DNA of 64,000 bases from Chitinophaga caseinilytica (GCF_038396765.1 NZ_CP150096.1:6059001-6123000); one strand, 5' to 3'. Counted from the first letter of the stretch, positions 36,163-44,637 are shown. Numbers and translations are program-made. The notes: generated from the letters alone by a model not told the origin.

Positions 36163-36192
36163 CCCCTGCCTTCGGGGCCCCGAAGGCAGGGG
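36163..36192. repeat. 30-bp perfect palindrome between ilvE and ilvD
   Basis: CCCCTGCCTTCGGGG is followed directly by its exact reverse complement, giving a 15-bp inverted repeat with no spacer. No T-run follows on the minus strand, so it is not a standard terminator. It may stabilise the ilvE 3' end, serve as a protein site or be a REP-type element. I find no second copy in this window. Confidence 0.7.
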
Positions 36193-36207
36193 GTATCTCC
36201 TTCATTA

Positions 36208-37110
36208 TCAGGCGGGAATAGCCGCTCTGTCGAATTCTTTCTCCAGCACTTTGGCTTTGTAGGCCTGCTGAATGACTTTTCCGAGGGATTGGGCCCAGGG
36301 TTTGGCGAATCCTTTGTTGTTGAAGCTGTCCCAGCCCACCACTTCGGCGGCTGTACCGCAGTAGAACACGGCATCTGCCTGCTCCAGCTCGGCCACGGTG
36401 ATCTGCTTTTCCACGAGGGGAATACCCAGCTCATGGCAGATCTCGATCACGGTTGCACGGGTGATGCCCGGCAGGATGTTGCCCGGTGCGGGCGTATAGA
36501 TAGTTCCGTCTTTTTCGTAGAACAGGTTGGCGCCGGGGCCTTCCGCCACAAAACCTTCGATATCCAGCAGCAACGCTTCGTCGAACCCTTTCGACTTCGC
36601 TTCCTGGGAAGCCAGGATGGAGTTCACGTACAGACCGGCAGATTTGGACTCGATCTTGAACGCTTTCGGGTTCGGGCGCTGGTAGGAAGAAAGCATCACG
36701 CGAAGGAGCTTCTCGCCCAGGTACGCACCCCACTCCCATGCACAGATCAGCACGTGGGTCTCTTCAGCCGCTTTCAGCGTCATGTTGGGAGGACAAATAG
36801 CCAGCGGACGGATGTACGCCTCTGTCATGTTGTTCAGTTCCAATACTTTGTAGCATGCTGCGATCAGTTCATCGTTGTTGAATTCATACGGCATGTGGAT
36901 CAGTTCGCAGGAGCGCTTGAAACGGTCGAAGTGCTCCTTCGCTTTAAAGATCTTCACTTCCCCGCTTTCGGTTTTATAAGCGCGGATACCTTCGAACACT
37001 GCGTAACCATAGTGCAGCGACTGGCCGTACAAATCGATTTTGGCCTCGGTGGCTTTCAGATACTCACCGTTGAAATAAAGAATCGTGTTTTCGTTGTAAT
37101 AGCTATACAT
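36208..37110 (-). CDS. ilvE: branched-chain amino acid aminotransferase
   Basis: Transaminates 2-oxo acids to Val, Ile and Leu. A 300-residue PLP fold-type IV enzyme: FNGEYLKATEAKIDLYGQSL, HYGYAVFEGIRAYKTESGEV, the cofactor lysine in KAFKIESKSAGLYVNSILAS, and FVAEGPGANLFYEKDGTIYT, NILPGITRATVIEI. It is the first structural gene of the ilv operon, starting 22 bases after the attenuator terminator. Confidence 0.95.
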   Translation of the reverse strand: MYSYYNENTILYFNGEYLKATEAKIDLYGQSLHYGYAVFEGIRAYKTESGEVKIFKAKEHFDRFKRSCELIHMPYEFNNDELIAACYKVLELNNMTEAYIRPLAICPPNMTLKAAEETHVLICAWEWGAYLGEKLLRVMLSSYQRPNPKAFKIESKSAGLYVNSILASQEAKSKGFDEALLLDIEGFVAEGPGANLFYEKDGTIYTPAPGNILPGITRATVIEICHELGIPLVEKQITVAELEQADAVFYCGTAAEVVGWDSFNNKGFAKPWAQSLGKVIQQAYKAKVLEKEFDRAAIPA

Positions 37111-37131
37111 AATATTGGAATTTGCGTACCC

Positions 37132-37159
37132 AAAAAAAGCCTTCCTGGTGGAGGAAGGC
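37132..37159 (-). terminator. attenuator terminator of the ilv operon
   Basis: On the minus strand GCCTTCC, loop TCCACCA, GGAAGGC (7-bp stem) are followed by seven T, 22 bases before the ilvE start. TCCTCC (37155 to 37150), spanning stem and loop, is complementary to GGAGGA (37201 to 37196), the last two codons of the leader peptide. Confidence 0.88.
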
Positions 37160-37192
37160 GTTTTATTATTCGTTATGATTATACACGCTTAT

Positions 37193-37309
37193 CTATCCTC
37201 CAATTGGCTGGCGGGTAATAATGACAACGACGATCACGACGAGCGTAATGGCCCAGTTGAGCTGAGCTACGATGTGATTGACTGCGTTATTGTCTTTGTT
37301 TACCCACAT
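37193..37309 (-). CDS. branched-chain leader peptide (38 aa) of the ilv operon
   Basis: The ORF from ATG at 37309 carries AITLVVIVVVIITR at residues 20-33: five Val, four Ile and one Leu in a row of 12, and ends QPIGG followed by TAG. The frame is open upstream for 30 more codons, but the promoter at 37339 lies inside that extension, so the 38-residue form is the likely product. The composition recalls enterobacterial ilv leaders. Codons for Gly-Gly (GGAGGA) are the antiterminator for the terminator at 37132-37159. Shortage of charged Val or Ile tRNA would stall ribosomes ahead of it and allow readthrough. Confidence 0.88.
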   Translation of the reverse strand: MWVNKDNNAVNHIVAQLNWAITLVVIVVVIITRQPIGG

Positions 37310-37338
37310 GGAGGTGCTTGTGATTTTTATTATCAACA

Positions 37339-37366
37339 CAAATGTATAAGTGATCAAAATAAAAAA
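37339..37366 (-). promoter_or_regulatory. promoter of the ilv operon
   Basis: TACATTTG (37346-37339 on the minus strand) matches TAnnTTTG exactly; GTTG about 20 bases upstream is a near-match to the TTTG -33 element. Predicted start is about 37334, some 25 bases before the leader ATG. Between this and the terminator at 37493 the DNA is AT-rich with nothing else recognised. Confidence 0.65.
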
Positions 37367-37492
37367 CAACACAGTGGCCAAGATTTTGAGAAATATCAAT
37401 CCCGATCCCGTTTTTTAACAAAATCGAAAAAACTACTGGCGTTTTTAAACGAATTTCAAAAATACTGCTATATACCAGCATACTATCTAAAC

Positions 37493-37517
37493 AAAAAAGC
37501 CTCCCTGTCCGGGAGGC
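37493..37517 (-). terminator. terminator of the kinase/nucleotidyltransferase operon
   Basis: On the minus strand GCCTCCC, loop GGACA, GGGAGGC are followed by six T, 25 bases after the kinase stop. Confidence 0.87.
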
Positions 37518-37542
37518 TTTTCGGAAAATATGATCGTTCCCC

Positions 37543-38610
37543 TCAGGAAGCGAGGCAATTGTCGATGATTTCCTGCAACTGCGGTTCTTTGGCGATGAGC
37601 GCCTGCAAGAGCGTCAGTTGGTTCTTCGCACGGTTGTAGTTGTGCTCCGGGTACTTGATCGGGTAGTAAACGTCGCCGTTCAGGTAATCGGTCAGGAAAC
37701 GGATGCCCTGCATGTAGATCATGAATTTACCGGCGTAGAAAAGGTGTTGCTTTTCCGTTGCCGTCAGGGTACTGCCCACTTCGGAGAGGTACCCTTTCAT
37801 GAGGGCTTCATAATATTCGTCCCGCACCATGATCTGGCTGAAATCGCGCTCTTCTTCGGATACGGGGCACACGTAGGTGCGGACCATATCGCCCAGGTCG
37901 GAGATCACCTTGCCGGGCATGAGCGTATCCAGGTCGCACACGCAGATGCCTTCGAAAGTTCCCTTACGGAGCAGCACGTTGTTGATCTTGGTGTCGTGAT
38001 GCATGAGGCGGTCGGTAAACTCGGGGTTGGTCTTGAGCGATTCGAACGTTACGGCGATGTCGCTGTATTGCAGGAACTGCTCCACCAGGCTGTCGGCAAA
38101 CTGCTTCCGGTCTTCCTTCGCCGTGCGGATGGCCTCCTGGAAGGAAGCATAGCGCAGGGTCAGGTTGTGGAAGTTAGGGATAGACGCCCTGAAATCGTGC
38201 AGGTCGATGCCGTGGAACATCCTGGCCATGAGGCCGAACTGTTTCGCAGCTTCGAAAGCCTGCCGGGTATTGTCTGCCTGGTCTACCGACGTGGAATCGG
38301 GGATGAAGGGGATCATCCGCCAGAATTCTTCCCCGTGCAGGTACATCTCGGCGCCCGCAGTGGTGGGAATGGCTTTGATGAAGAGGTATTCCGGATGGTG
38401 CTTATCGAGGTAATCGCCTGCCAGCTTGAGGTTGCGGGCAATCACATCGGGTTCGCGGAATACGTAGGTATTGATCCGCTGGAGGATATAACGCTTGTCA
38501 TCGGGCCCAGTCAGCAAAAACGTGTTGTTGATGTGACCGCTCCCGAATTTCTGCATGCTGAAATCGGCGGGCTGGAGCCCGAATGCGCTGAGAATGTCGG
38601 TATGTACCAT
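37543..38610 (-). CDS. phosphotransferase, N-acetylhexosamine 1-kinase-like
   Basis: A 355-residue APH/choline-kinase-fold protein. Nucleotide-binding N-lobe (FSMQKFGSGHINNTFLLTGP, DDKRYILQRINTYVF), catalytic loop LMHHDTKINNVLLRKG and metal motif GICVCDLDTLMPGKVISDLG, where Asp residues bind Mg and phosphate. The pattern resembles NahK enzymes that phosphorylate GlcNAc/GalNAc at C1. A sugar-nucleotidyltransferase gene lies 5 bases upstream in the same operon, and hexosaminidase and fucosidase genes are divergent nearby, which supports a sugar-1-kinase role. Exact substrate is inferred. Confidence 0.8.
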   Translation of the reverse strand: MVHTDILSAFGLQPADFSMQKFGSGHINNTFLLTGPDDKRYILQRINTYVFREPDVIARNLKLAGDYLDKHHPEYLFIKAIPTTAGAEMYLHGEEFWRMIPFIPDSTSVDQADNTRQAFEAAKQFGLMARMFHGIDLHDFRASIPNFHNLTLRYASFQEAIRTAKEDRKQFADSLVEQFLQYSDIAVTFESLKTNPEFTDRLMHHDTKINNVLLRKGTFEGICVCDLDTLMPGKVISDLGDMVRTYVCPVSEEERDFSQIMVRDEYYEALMKGYLSEVGSTLTATEKQHLFYAGKFMIYMQGIRFLTDYLNGDVYYPIKYPEHNYNRAKNQLTLLQALIAKEPQLQEIIDNCLAS

Positions 38611-38615
38611 TATGC

Positions 38616-39515
38616 TTATTTCCAGAGATTGTCGGGATATTCTCCGCCGTTCACGAGTGCGGACAGGGAAGCCTGCACGCCCGGAGCGTCTTCTTTATAG
38701 GTAACGCCGAACCATTGCGAACTGGTGGGGATCACTTTCACGGAACCGGTACCGGATGCGATGAAGGAATCTACCACGATCGGGATGAAGAATTCGGATT
38801 TCGGGTTGGAAAGGTTTTGTTCGAGGAACTGGCTGAAGAGTTTTTCGCTCACTTCGAATACGGAAGGTGCGAAGCCCCAGAAGTTCATGGATACGGGCGT
38901 TTGGGGGCCGAGCTCCACTTTTTTGTCGCCGTCTTCGTACACGATCTTACCGTCTATCACTTCTATCTTGGTACGCTCCACGATGCCGGCCAGGTTGCCT
39001 TCGGCATTCACTTCGCATACGCCGCGGGATACGGAACCGTAATCGCTCACGGTTTTACCCAGCTGGTAGCCTACTACGCTGAAGCGGTCGGATTTGCATT
39101 CGTTGCGGAGGAATTCCGCCATTTTCTCGAATGCGTCGCGGCCGTAGAAATCGTCGGCGTTGATCACGGCGAAAGGCTCGTTGATGGCGTCTTTCGCGCA
39201 AAGAACGGCGTGAGCGGTGCCCCAGGGCTTGGTGCGGTCTGCCGGCACTTCGAAACCGTCCGTGAATGCGTTCATATCTTGAAATACGTAAGCCGTTTCC
39301 ACTTTTCCGTTGAGTTTCGGCTCGAAAATTTCCTTGAATTCTTCAGCAAAGTTTTCGCGGATGATGAACACGATTTTCCCGAACCCGGCGCGGATAGCGT
39401 CGTAGATGGAGTAATCGATGATCGTTTCACCGCTGGGGCCAAACTGCTGGATCTGTTTCAAACTTCCGTACCGGCTGGCCATTCCGGCTGCCAGGATCAA
39501 TAAAGTCGGTTGCAT
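38616..39515 (-). CDS. sugar-phosphate nucleotidyltransferase
   Basis: A 299-residue GT-A-like nucleotidyltransferase. N-terminal LLILAAGMASRYGSLKQIQQ is the nucleotide-binding signature, PFAVINADDFYGRDAFEKMA holds the metal-binding Asp, and GNLAGIVERTKIEVIDGK follows. It would form an NDP-sugar from a sugar 1-phosphate made by the kinase downstream. Substrate and nucleotide cannot be read from sequence. No acyltransferase (LbH) domain as in GlmU is present. Confidence 0.85.
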   Translation of the reverse strand: MQPTLLILAAGMASRYGSLKQIQQFGPSGETIIDYSIYDAIRAGFGKIVFIIRENFAEEFKEIFEPKLNGKVETAYVFQDMNAFTDGFEVPADRTKPWGTAHAVLCAKDAINEPFAVINADDFYGRDAFEKMAEFLRNECKSDRFSVVGYQLGKTVSDYGSVSRGVCEVNAEGNLAGIVERTKIEVIDGKIVYEDGDKKVELGPQTPVSMNFWGFAPSVFEVSEKLFSQFLEQNLSNPKSEFFIPIVVDSFIASGTGSVKVIPTSSQWFGVTYKEDAPGVQASLSALVNGGEYPDNLWK

Positions 39516-39653
39516 TAGCTGATATTAGTTTAAATTTTCAAGTCGAATTAATATCGGGGGCTAAAATTAAACATTAATTTTTCCTAAACCGTGTTAATCC
39601 GTTATTTTTTCGACCAGTTATACAAAAAAGGCGCCGTTTTTATTGAATCCGTC

Positions 39654-39661
39654 TATTTTTG
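39654..39661 (+). promoter_or_regulatory. candidate -7 element for the GH29/GH20 operon
   Basis: TATTTTTG matches TAnnTTTG exactly; no convincing -33 element is seen. It would give a leader of about 110 bases before the GH29 ATG. Confidence 0.35.
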
Positions 39662-39775
39662 TGAATCTACCCCCCATGGGGCCACCAGCAATCGGTTGAT
39701 GCCAACTGCACTTATGATAAGCAGCGGGGGATGGAAAACAGTGAACATGAATTTTTGGTTAACAAACAGCTTCAA

Positions 39776-41110
39776 ATGAAAAAACTAGTAGTGGCATTAG
39801 CCGCCGCGATGCATTTTGTGTCTTGCGCCCAGGCGCAGCAGCAAACGCGGCCCGAAGAGATCAGTGAGAAAATGCAATGGTTCGCCGACGCCAAACTCGG
39901 CATCTTCATCCACTGGGGTATTTACTCCGTGAACGGGATCGACGAGAGCTGGAGCTTCCACAACAAAAAAATCTCCCACGCCGATTATATGGCGCAAATG
40001 AAAGGCTTCACCGCCGATAAATACGATCCCCAGGCCTGGGCAGACCTCATCGCCGAATCCGGCGCCAAATATGCCGTGATCACCACCAAGCACCACGACG
40101 GCGTTGCCCTGTGGGACACTAAGTTTAATAAACTCTCTACCGCCAAAGGCACGCCCGCCAAGCGCGACGTGCTCACGCCCTTCTTCCAGGCCATCCGCCA
40201 GCGCGGCATCAAGGCCGGTGCGTATTTTTCGCTGCTCGACTGGACCAGCAACGATTATCCCGGATTCCTCAAAGACAGCAGCCGCTATAAGATCAAAGAC
40301 GATCCCAAACGCTGGGAACGCTTCAAGAAATTCTACCAGGGCCAGCTTTCCGAAGTCATGACCCAGTTCAACCCCGACCTCTGGTGGTTCGACGGCGATT
40401 GGGAACGCAGCGCCGAGGAATGGGAAGCCGTGAAAGTGCGCAACATGCTCACCGGCCACAATCCCAAAACCATCATCAACGGCCGCCTCATGGGCTACGG
40501 CGATTACGACACGCCGGAACAGAACTTCCCCGTGCAACGCCCCAGCTTCCATTGGTGGGAGCTCTGCATGACCATCAACAACAACTGGGGATGGCAGCCG
40601 CAAGACACCAACTGGAAAACGCCCTACGAAGTGATCACCATTTTCGCGGACGCCATCAGCAACGGCGGCAATATGCTGCTGGACATCGGCCCCAAAGCGG
40701 ACGGCACCATTCCTCCCGAACAGGTGAACGTGCTGCGCGAACTGGGCAAATGGAACAAAAAACATGCGGCCGCCATCTTCGGAACGCTCGGCGGCATCCC
40801 GCAGGGCCACTTCTACGGACCTACTACTTTAAGTAAGGATTCCACATCACTTTACCTTTTCCTCCCCGGCAAAGTTTCCGGACAGATCATGGTCAAAGGG
40901 CTCGATAACCAGATCAAAGACATCACCGTTGTCGGCAACGGAACGAAGCTGCAGCACAAGATCGTCGGCAAGATCAGCTGGAGCCCCGTGCCCGGGCTCG
41001 TGTACATCACCGTTCCGGAAAACGTGCAGGACGAGTACATGACCGTGATCGAACTGAAGCTGGACAAGCCCGTGAAACTGTATCGCGGCAAGGGAGGATT
41101 GCAGGGATAA
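39776..41110 (+). CDS. GH29 alpha-L-fucosidase (second copy)
   Basis: The start chosen is MKKLVVALAAAMHFVSCAQA, which provides a signal peptide; the frame begins 15 codons earlier. The product is 444 residues. GH29 blocks are WFADAKLGIFIHWGIYSVNG, KYAVITTKHHDGVALWDTKF, and LWWFDGDWERSAEEWE with the predicted nucleophile Asp; NGGNMLLDIGPKADGTIPPE follows. It lacks the longer C-terminal region of the first GH29 gene. The Cys near the signal end could be lipidated, but the lipobox is weak. GH20 follows after 39 bases, so the pair probably trims fucosylated GlcNAc-containing glycans. Confidence 0.92.
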   Translation: MKKLVVALAAAMHFVSCAQAQQQTRPEEISEKMQWFADAKLGIFIHWGIYSVNGIDESWSFHNKKISHADYMAQMKGFTADKYDPQAWADLIAESGAKYAVITTKHHDGVALWDTKFNKLSTAKGTPAKRDVLTPFFQAIRQRGIKAGAYFSLLDWTSNDYPGFLKDSSRYKIKDDPKRWERFKKFYQGQLSEVMTQFNPDLWWFDGDWERSAEEWEAVKVRNMLTGHNPKTIINGRLMGYGDYDTPEQNFPVQRPSFHWWELCMTINNNWGWQPQDTNWKTPYEVITIFADAISNGGNMLLDIGPKADGTIPPEQVNVLRELGKWNKKHAAAIFGTLGGIPQGHFYGPTTLSKDSTSLYLFLPGKVSGQIMVKGLDNQIKDITVVGNGTKLQHKIVGKISWSPVPGLVYITVPENVQDEYMTVIELKLDKPVKLYRGKGGLQG

Positions 41111-41149
41111 CCCGCAGCCAACAATTCCACCTTTCATAAAAACGCACAG

Positions 41150-43471
41150 ATGAAAAAAACGCTCCTATCCGCTTTAGCCCTGTGCCTGACGCTCGCCTCG
41201 CAGGCGCAGCAGACGGTAAAACCCCAGGTGAACGTGGTGCCCGCTCCCGCCTCCGTGGAGGAAAGAACAGGCACGCTGACCCTGCAGGGCACATCCGCCC
41301 GGTATTTCGCCAACAGCGAAACCGCCGAACGGATGGCGAAGCTCTATGCCGCCTATCTCGACGCCAACTTCGGACTGAAATTGCAGAAAGGGACCATGCA
41401 AGACGCACAGGTGATCTTCTCCGACGACGATCAGCTGCCCAAAGAAGGTTACCAGCTAACGGTCACCAACCGGAAAGCAGTGGTGCAGGGGCATGAAGCC
41501 GGCCTGTTCTACGGCCTGCAAACCCTTCAGCAGATTTCGCGCAACAAGACGAAGACGGGGCTCGTGCTGCCGGCGGTAACCATCAAAGACCAGCCACGCT
41601 TCGGCTACCGCGGCGTTATGCTCGACGTAGGCCGGTATTACCTGCCTGTCCCCTATATCAAGCAGTATATCGACGTCATCGCTTCCCTGAAGCTCAACCG
41701 CTTCCACTGGCACCTCACCGAAGACCAGGGCTGGCGCATCGAGATCAAGAAGTACCCGCGCCTCACCACCGTGGGATCGCAGCGGAAGGAGACCTCCAAA
41801 GGCCATCTGAGCGAAAATAAATTCGACGGCAAACCGCATGGCGGATTCTATACGCAGGAAGAAGTGAAAGACATCGTGGCCTACGCCGCGGAACGCTTCG
41901 TGACCGTGGTCCCCGAAATCGAAATGCCGGGCCACGCAACCGCCGCCCTCGCTTCGTACCCCCAGCTCGGATGCACCGGCGGGCCGTATGAAGTATCCAC
42001 CAAATGGGGCGTTCATAAAGAAGTGTTCTGCGCCGGCAACGACGAAACCTTCACTTTCCTGGAAGACGTGCTCACCGAAGTGCTGCCCCTCTTCCCCAGC
42101 CAATATATCCATATCGGTGGCGACGAATGTCCGAAAGACCGCTGGAAGCAATGCCCCAAATGCCAGGCCCGCATGAAAGCGCTCGGGCTGAAAGATGAAC
42201 ACGAACTGCAAAGCTATTTCATCCGCCGGATGGAAAAATTCCTCGGCAGTAAAGGCCGCAAGATCATCGGCTGGGACGAAATCCTCGAAGGAGGCCTCGC
42301 GCCCGAAGCCACGGTGATGAGCTGGCGCGGCGAAGCCGGAGGCAAGGAAGCCGCCCGCCAGCGGCACGACGTCATCATGACGCCCAACACTTACCTCTAT
42401 CTCGATTACTACCAGGGCGCCCCCGGCAGCGAGCCCCTCGCTATCGGCGGATATCTCCCGCTGGACAAGGTGTATAGCTACGAGCCCCTGCCCAAAGACC
42501 TCACGCCCGAAGAACAGAAACACATCATCGGCGTACAGGGCAATGTGTGGACGGAATACATTCCTTCCGGCCCGGTTTCCGACTACTTTACCTTCCCCCG
42601 CGCCATCGCGCTGGCGGAGATCACCTGGAGCCCGAAAGAGAAAAAGGACTATACCGACTTCCGCAAGCGCATGCGCGGCGTGCTCTACGATCTGGACAAA
42701 CGCGGTGTCAACTACCGCATCCCCGAAGCGATCGGCGCTGAAAACGCCGTGATCGTAGACCCCGTGAGCAGCGGCGGCGAAGGCGTAGGCGCATCCGGCA
42801 TTTCCACCGCGGCGCAACGCGCAGTGGTGAAACTGGAGCCGCCCATGGCCGGCGCGGTGATCCGCTACACGACAGACGGTTCCGAGCCTACGGCGCAAAG
42901 CCCAGTGGCCAGCGGGCCCATCATCATCGCCCCGAAAAAAGACGAGACCATCACGCTCAAATACATCGTTACGATACCTGAAACCGGCCGCAACAGCGCC
43001 GTATACAGCAATACGTACACCCGCAAATCGTACAAATCCGCGGTAAACGTAACGCCAGCCGGCAAAGGCCTCAAATTCCAGGGATTCTTCAAGGAATTCA
43101 ACGCCGCAGCGAAAGTGGGCGGAACGGCTGATACCTCCGGCGTGATGACCGACATCTCCATCCGCGCGTTCCAGCGCCACCCGGCTTTCGGGGCTGTTTT
43201 CGAAGGATTCGTGAAAGTGGAGGAAGACGGCCTGTATGAAATCGCAGCTACTTCCGACGATGGTTCCCTCGTGTTCATCGACGGCGACCTCGTGGTGGAT
43301 AACGACGGGGAGCATGCGCCCGTTACCCAAACCGGCATCATTCCCCTCCGCAAGGGTTACCACCGCATTAAAGTGCAGTACTTCGACGCAGGTGGCGGAG
43401 ACATGCTGAAGATCAACATCGGCGTGAAAGGCAAACAAAGCCTTAACTTGCGGAATGCGCTTTTCAACTAA
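41150..43471 (+). CDS. GH20 beta-N-acetylhexosaminidase with C-terminal PA14-like domain
   Basis: A 773-residue secreted enzyme (signal MKKTLLSALALCLTLASQAQ). Domains in order: GH20 N-terminal beta domain (about 25-150), the GH20 catalytic barrel (PRFGYRGVMLDVGRYYLPVP, FHWHLTEDQGWRIEIKKYPR, and the catalytic Asp-Glu pair in YIHIGGDECPKDRW), a small chitobiase-like C-domain near 540-620, and a PA14-like beta domain from about 640 (VEEDGLYEIAATSDDGSLVF), likely glycan-binding. It releases terminal GlcNAc/GalNAc, which fits the kinase encoded divergently. It overlaps the next gene by 17 bases. Confidence 0.94.
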   Translation: MKKTLLSALALCLTLASQAQQTVKPQVNVVPAPASVEERTGTLTLQGTSARYFANSETAERMAKLYAAYLDANFGLKLQKGTMQDAQVIFSDDDQLPKEGYQLTVTNRKAVVQGHEAGLFYGLQTLQQISRNKTKTGLVLPAVTIKDQPRFGYRGVMLDVGRYYLPVPYIKQYIDVIASLKLNRFHWHLTEDQGWRIEIKKYPRLTTVGSQRKETSKGHLSENKFDGKPHGGFYTQEEVKDIVAYAAERFVTVVPEIEMPGHATAALASYPQLGCTGGPYEVSTKWGVHKEVFCAGNDETFTFLEDVLTEVLPLFPSQYIHIGGDECPKDRWKQCPKCQARMKALGLKDEHELQSYFIRRMEKFLGSKGRKIIGWDEILEGGLAPEATVMSWRGEAGGKEAARQRHDVIMTPNTYLYLDYYQGAPGSEPLAIGGYLPLDKVYSYEPLPKDLTPEEQKHIIGVQGNVWTEYIPSGPVSDYFTFPRAIALAEITWSPKEKKDYTDFRKRMRGVLYDLDKRGVNYRIPEAIGAENAVIVDPVSSGGEGVGASGISTAAQRAVVKLEPPMAGAVIRYTTDGSEPTAQSPVASGPIIIAPKKDETITLKYIVTIPETGRNSAVYSNTYTRKSYKSAVNVTPAGKGLKFQGFFKEFNAAAKVGGTADTSGVMTDISIRAFQRHPAFGAVFEGFVKVEEDGLYEIAATSDDGSLVFIDGDLVVDNDGEHAPVTQTGIIPLRKGYHRIKVQYFDAGGGDMLKINIGVKGKQSLNLRNALFN

Positions 43472-44536
43472 GGATTTACTGCAACCTTTCCATACAACAT
43501 GGCTGCCCGGCGAGATCCAGGCAGCCATGTTGCGTTTGGACCTTGTCCACCCGCTCGTCCAGGGCAACAAGTGGTTCAAGCTGAAGCGTAACCTCGAAGC
43601 CGCGGGCCCTTTGCCGGTGGTCACTTTCGGCGGGCCATGGTCTAACCACCTGCACGCGGCCGCCGCGGCCTGCAAGCTGCTGGGCAAGCCCGTTACCGGC
43701 ATCGTGCGGGGCGAAGCGCCGTCTGCGCCTTCGCGCACGCTGGCGGAAGCGGCGGCCCTGGGCATGGAGATCGTGCACGTTCCCCGGGCGGTGTATGACG
43801 CCGTTAAAAAAGGGGATTTGTCGGCCAGGGAGCTCGACTTCCCCATCACGGCCCGCCTTCAAGCTGCCGATGGGCCGCAGCACCCAAGGAAAAAAACATT
43901 GATCCAGGTGAAACGAATCCACAGATCGGAAATGCGGCCAGCGAGCCCGACATTCCCATCGCGGCCCACCTTCACGCAGCCGATGGGCCGCAGCTCCCAA
44001 AGGAAAATACCACCCTGCGCGCCTTGTTGGGAACGGCGTTCGTTATCCCGGAAGGGGGTGGCAATGCGGAAGGGGCGGCGGGATGTGAGGAGATCCTGGA
44101 TTTAGGGGATTTCCGGGCGTTCACGCACATCCTTTGCGCGACCGGCACCGGCACCACGCTCGCCGGCCTGATCAACGGCGCCGCGAAAAGAGGGATCGGT
44201 GCGGAGATTTGGGGGATTTCGGCGTTGAAAGGGGCTTTTTCCGTGGAACCGGAGATCCGGGCGCTGCTCGCGGAGGATCGTGGGAACTGGGGGATGTTCC
44301 ACGATTTCCATGAAGGCGGCTTCGCGAAAATTTCTCCCGCGCTCATCGCCGGAATGAACGATTTTTTCGACCAGACCGGCATCCCTACAGACCGGGTCTA
44401 CACCGGAAAACTGGTGCTTGCGTTCCGTAAAATGTGCGCCGATGGCCGTTTCCCGCCCGGCAGCCGCCCGCTTCTCATCCACACCGGCGGATTACAGGGG
44501 AACGCTTCCCTTCCACAAGGAAGTTTGCATTTTTAA
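43455..44536 (+). pseudogene. ACC deaminase/D-cysteine desulfhydrase-like PLP enzyme; frameshifted, with internal duplication
   Basis: The N-terminus LRLDLVHPLVQGNKWFKLKR contains the PLP lysine region, then VVTFGGPWSNHLHAAAAACK. After the break come FVIPEGGGNAEGAAGCEEIL and THILCATGTGTTLAGLINGA, as in the fold-type II ACC deaminase/D-cysteine desulfhydrase family. The frame is lost around 43886-43896 (AA, then an A7 run); one added A restores it. The restored protein, about 360 residues, carries two copies of a 38-residue unit (PITARLQAADGPQ and PIAAHLHAADGPQ) between the two halves. Substrate unknown. Confidence 0.75.
43842..44008 (+). repeat. in-frame tandem duplication inside the ACC deaminase-like gene
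   Basis: The segment beginning at 43842 (CCCATCACGGCCCGCCTTCA) recurs at 43955 (CCCATCGCGGCCCACCTTCA), and similarity continues for about 50 bases. The offset is 113 as read and 114 (38 codons) once the missing base is restored, so the duplication was in frame. Confidence 0.75.
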
Positions 44537-44609
44537 CGGCTGTATAAGGAATCATGGCAAGGTTATGGATGCTTTATGCGTGCCGGTAAACTTTTACAGA
44601 CCGGCAGCG

Positions 44610-44637
44610 TATATTTGGCCTTCAGATCCTAAATTTG
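44610..44637 (+). promoter_or_regulatory. two candidate -7 elements
   Basis: TATATTTG (44610-44617) and TAAATTTG (44630-44637) both match TAnnTTTG, 22-42 bases upstream of the ATG at 44659. No clear -33 partner. Confidence 0.35.

Noticed and set aside
37193..37399. 68-residue small membrane protein
   Set aside because: The promoter box at 37339-37346 lies within its 5' part, and the 3' part has the codon run and complementarity of an attenuator leader; I call only the 38-codon form as leader peptide.
41456..43849. A 797-codon open frame on the minus strand opposite the GH20 gene
   Set aside because: It is antisense to a clear GH20 enzyme, runs past the gene end and shows no domain.
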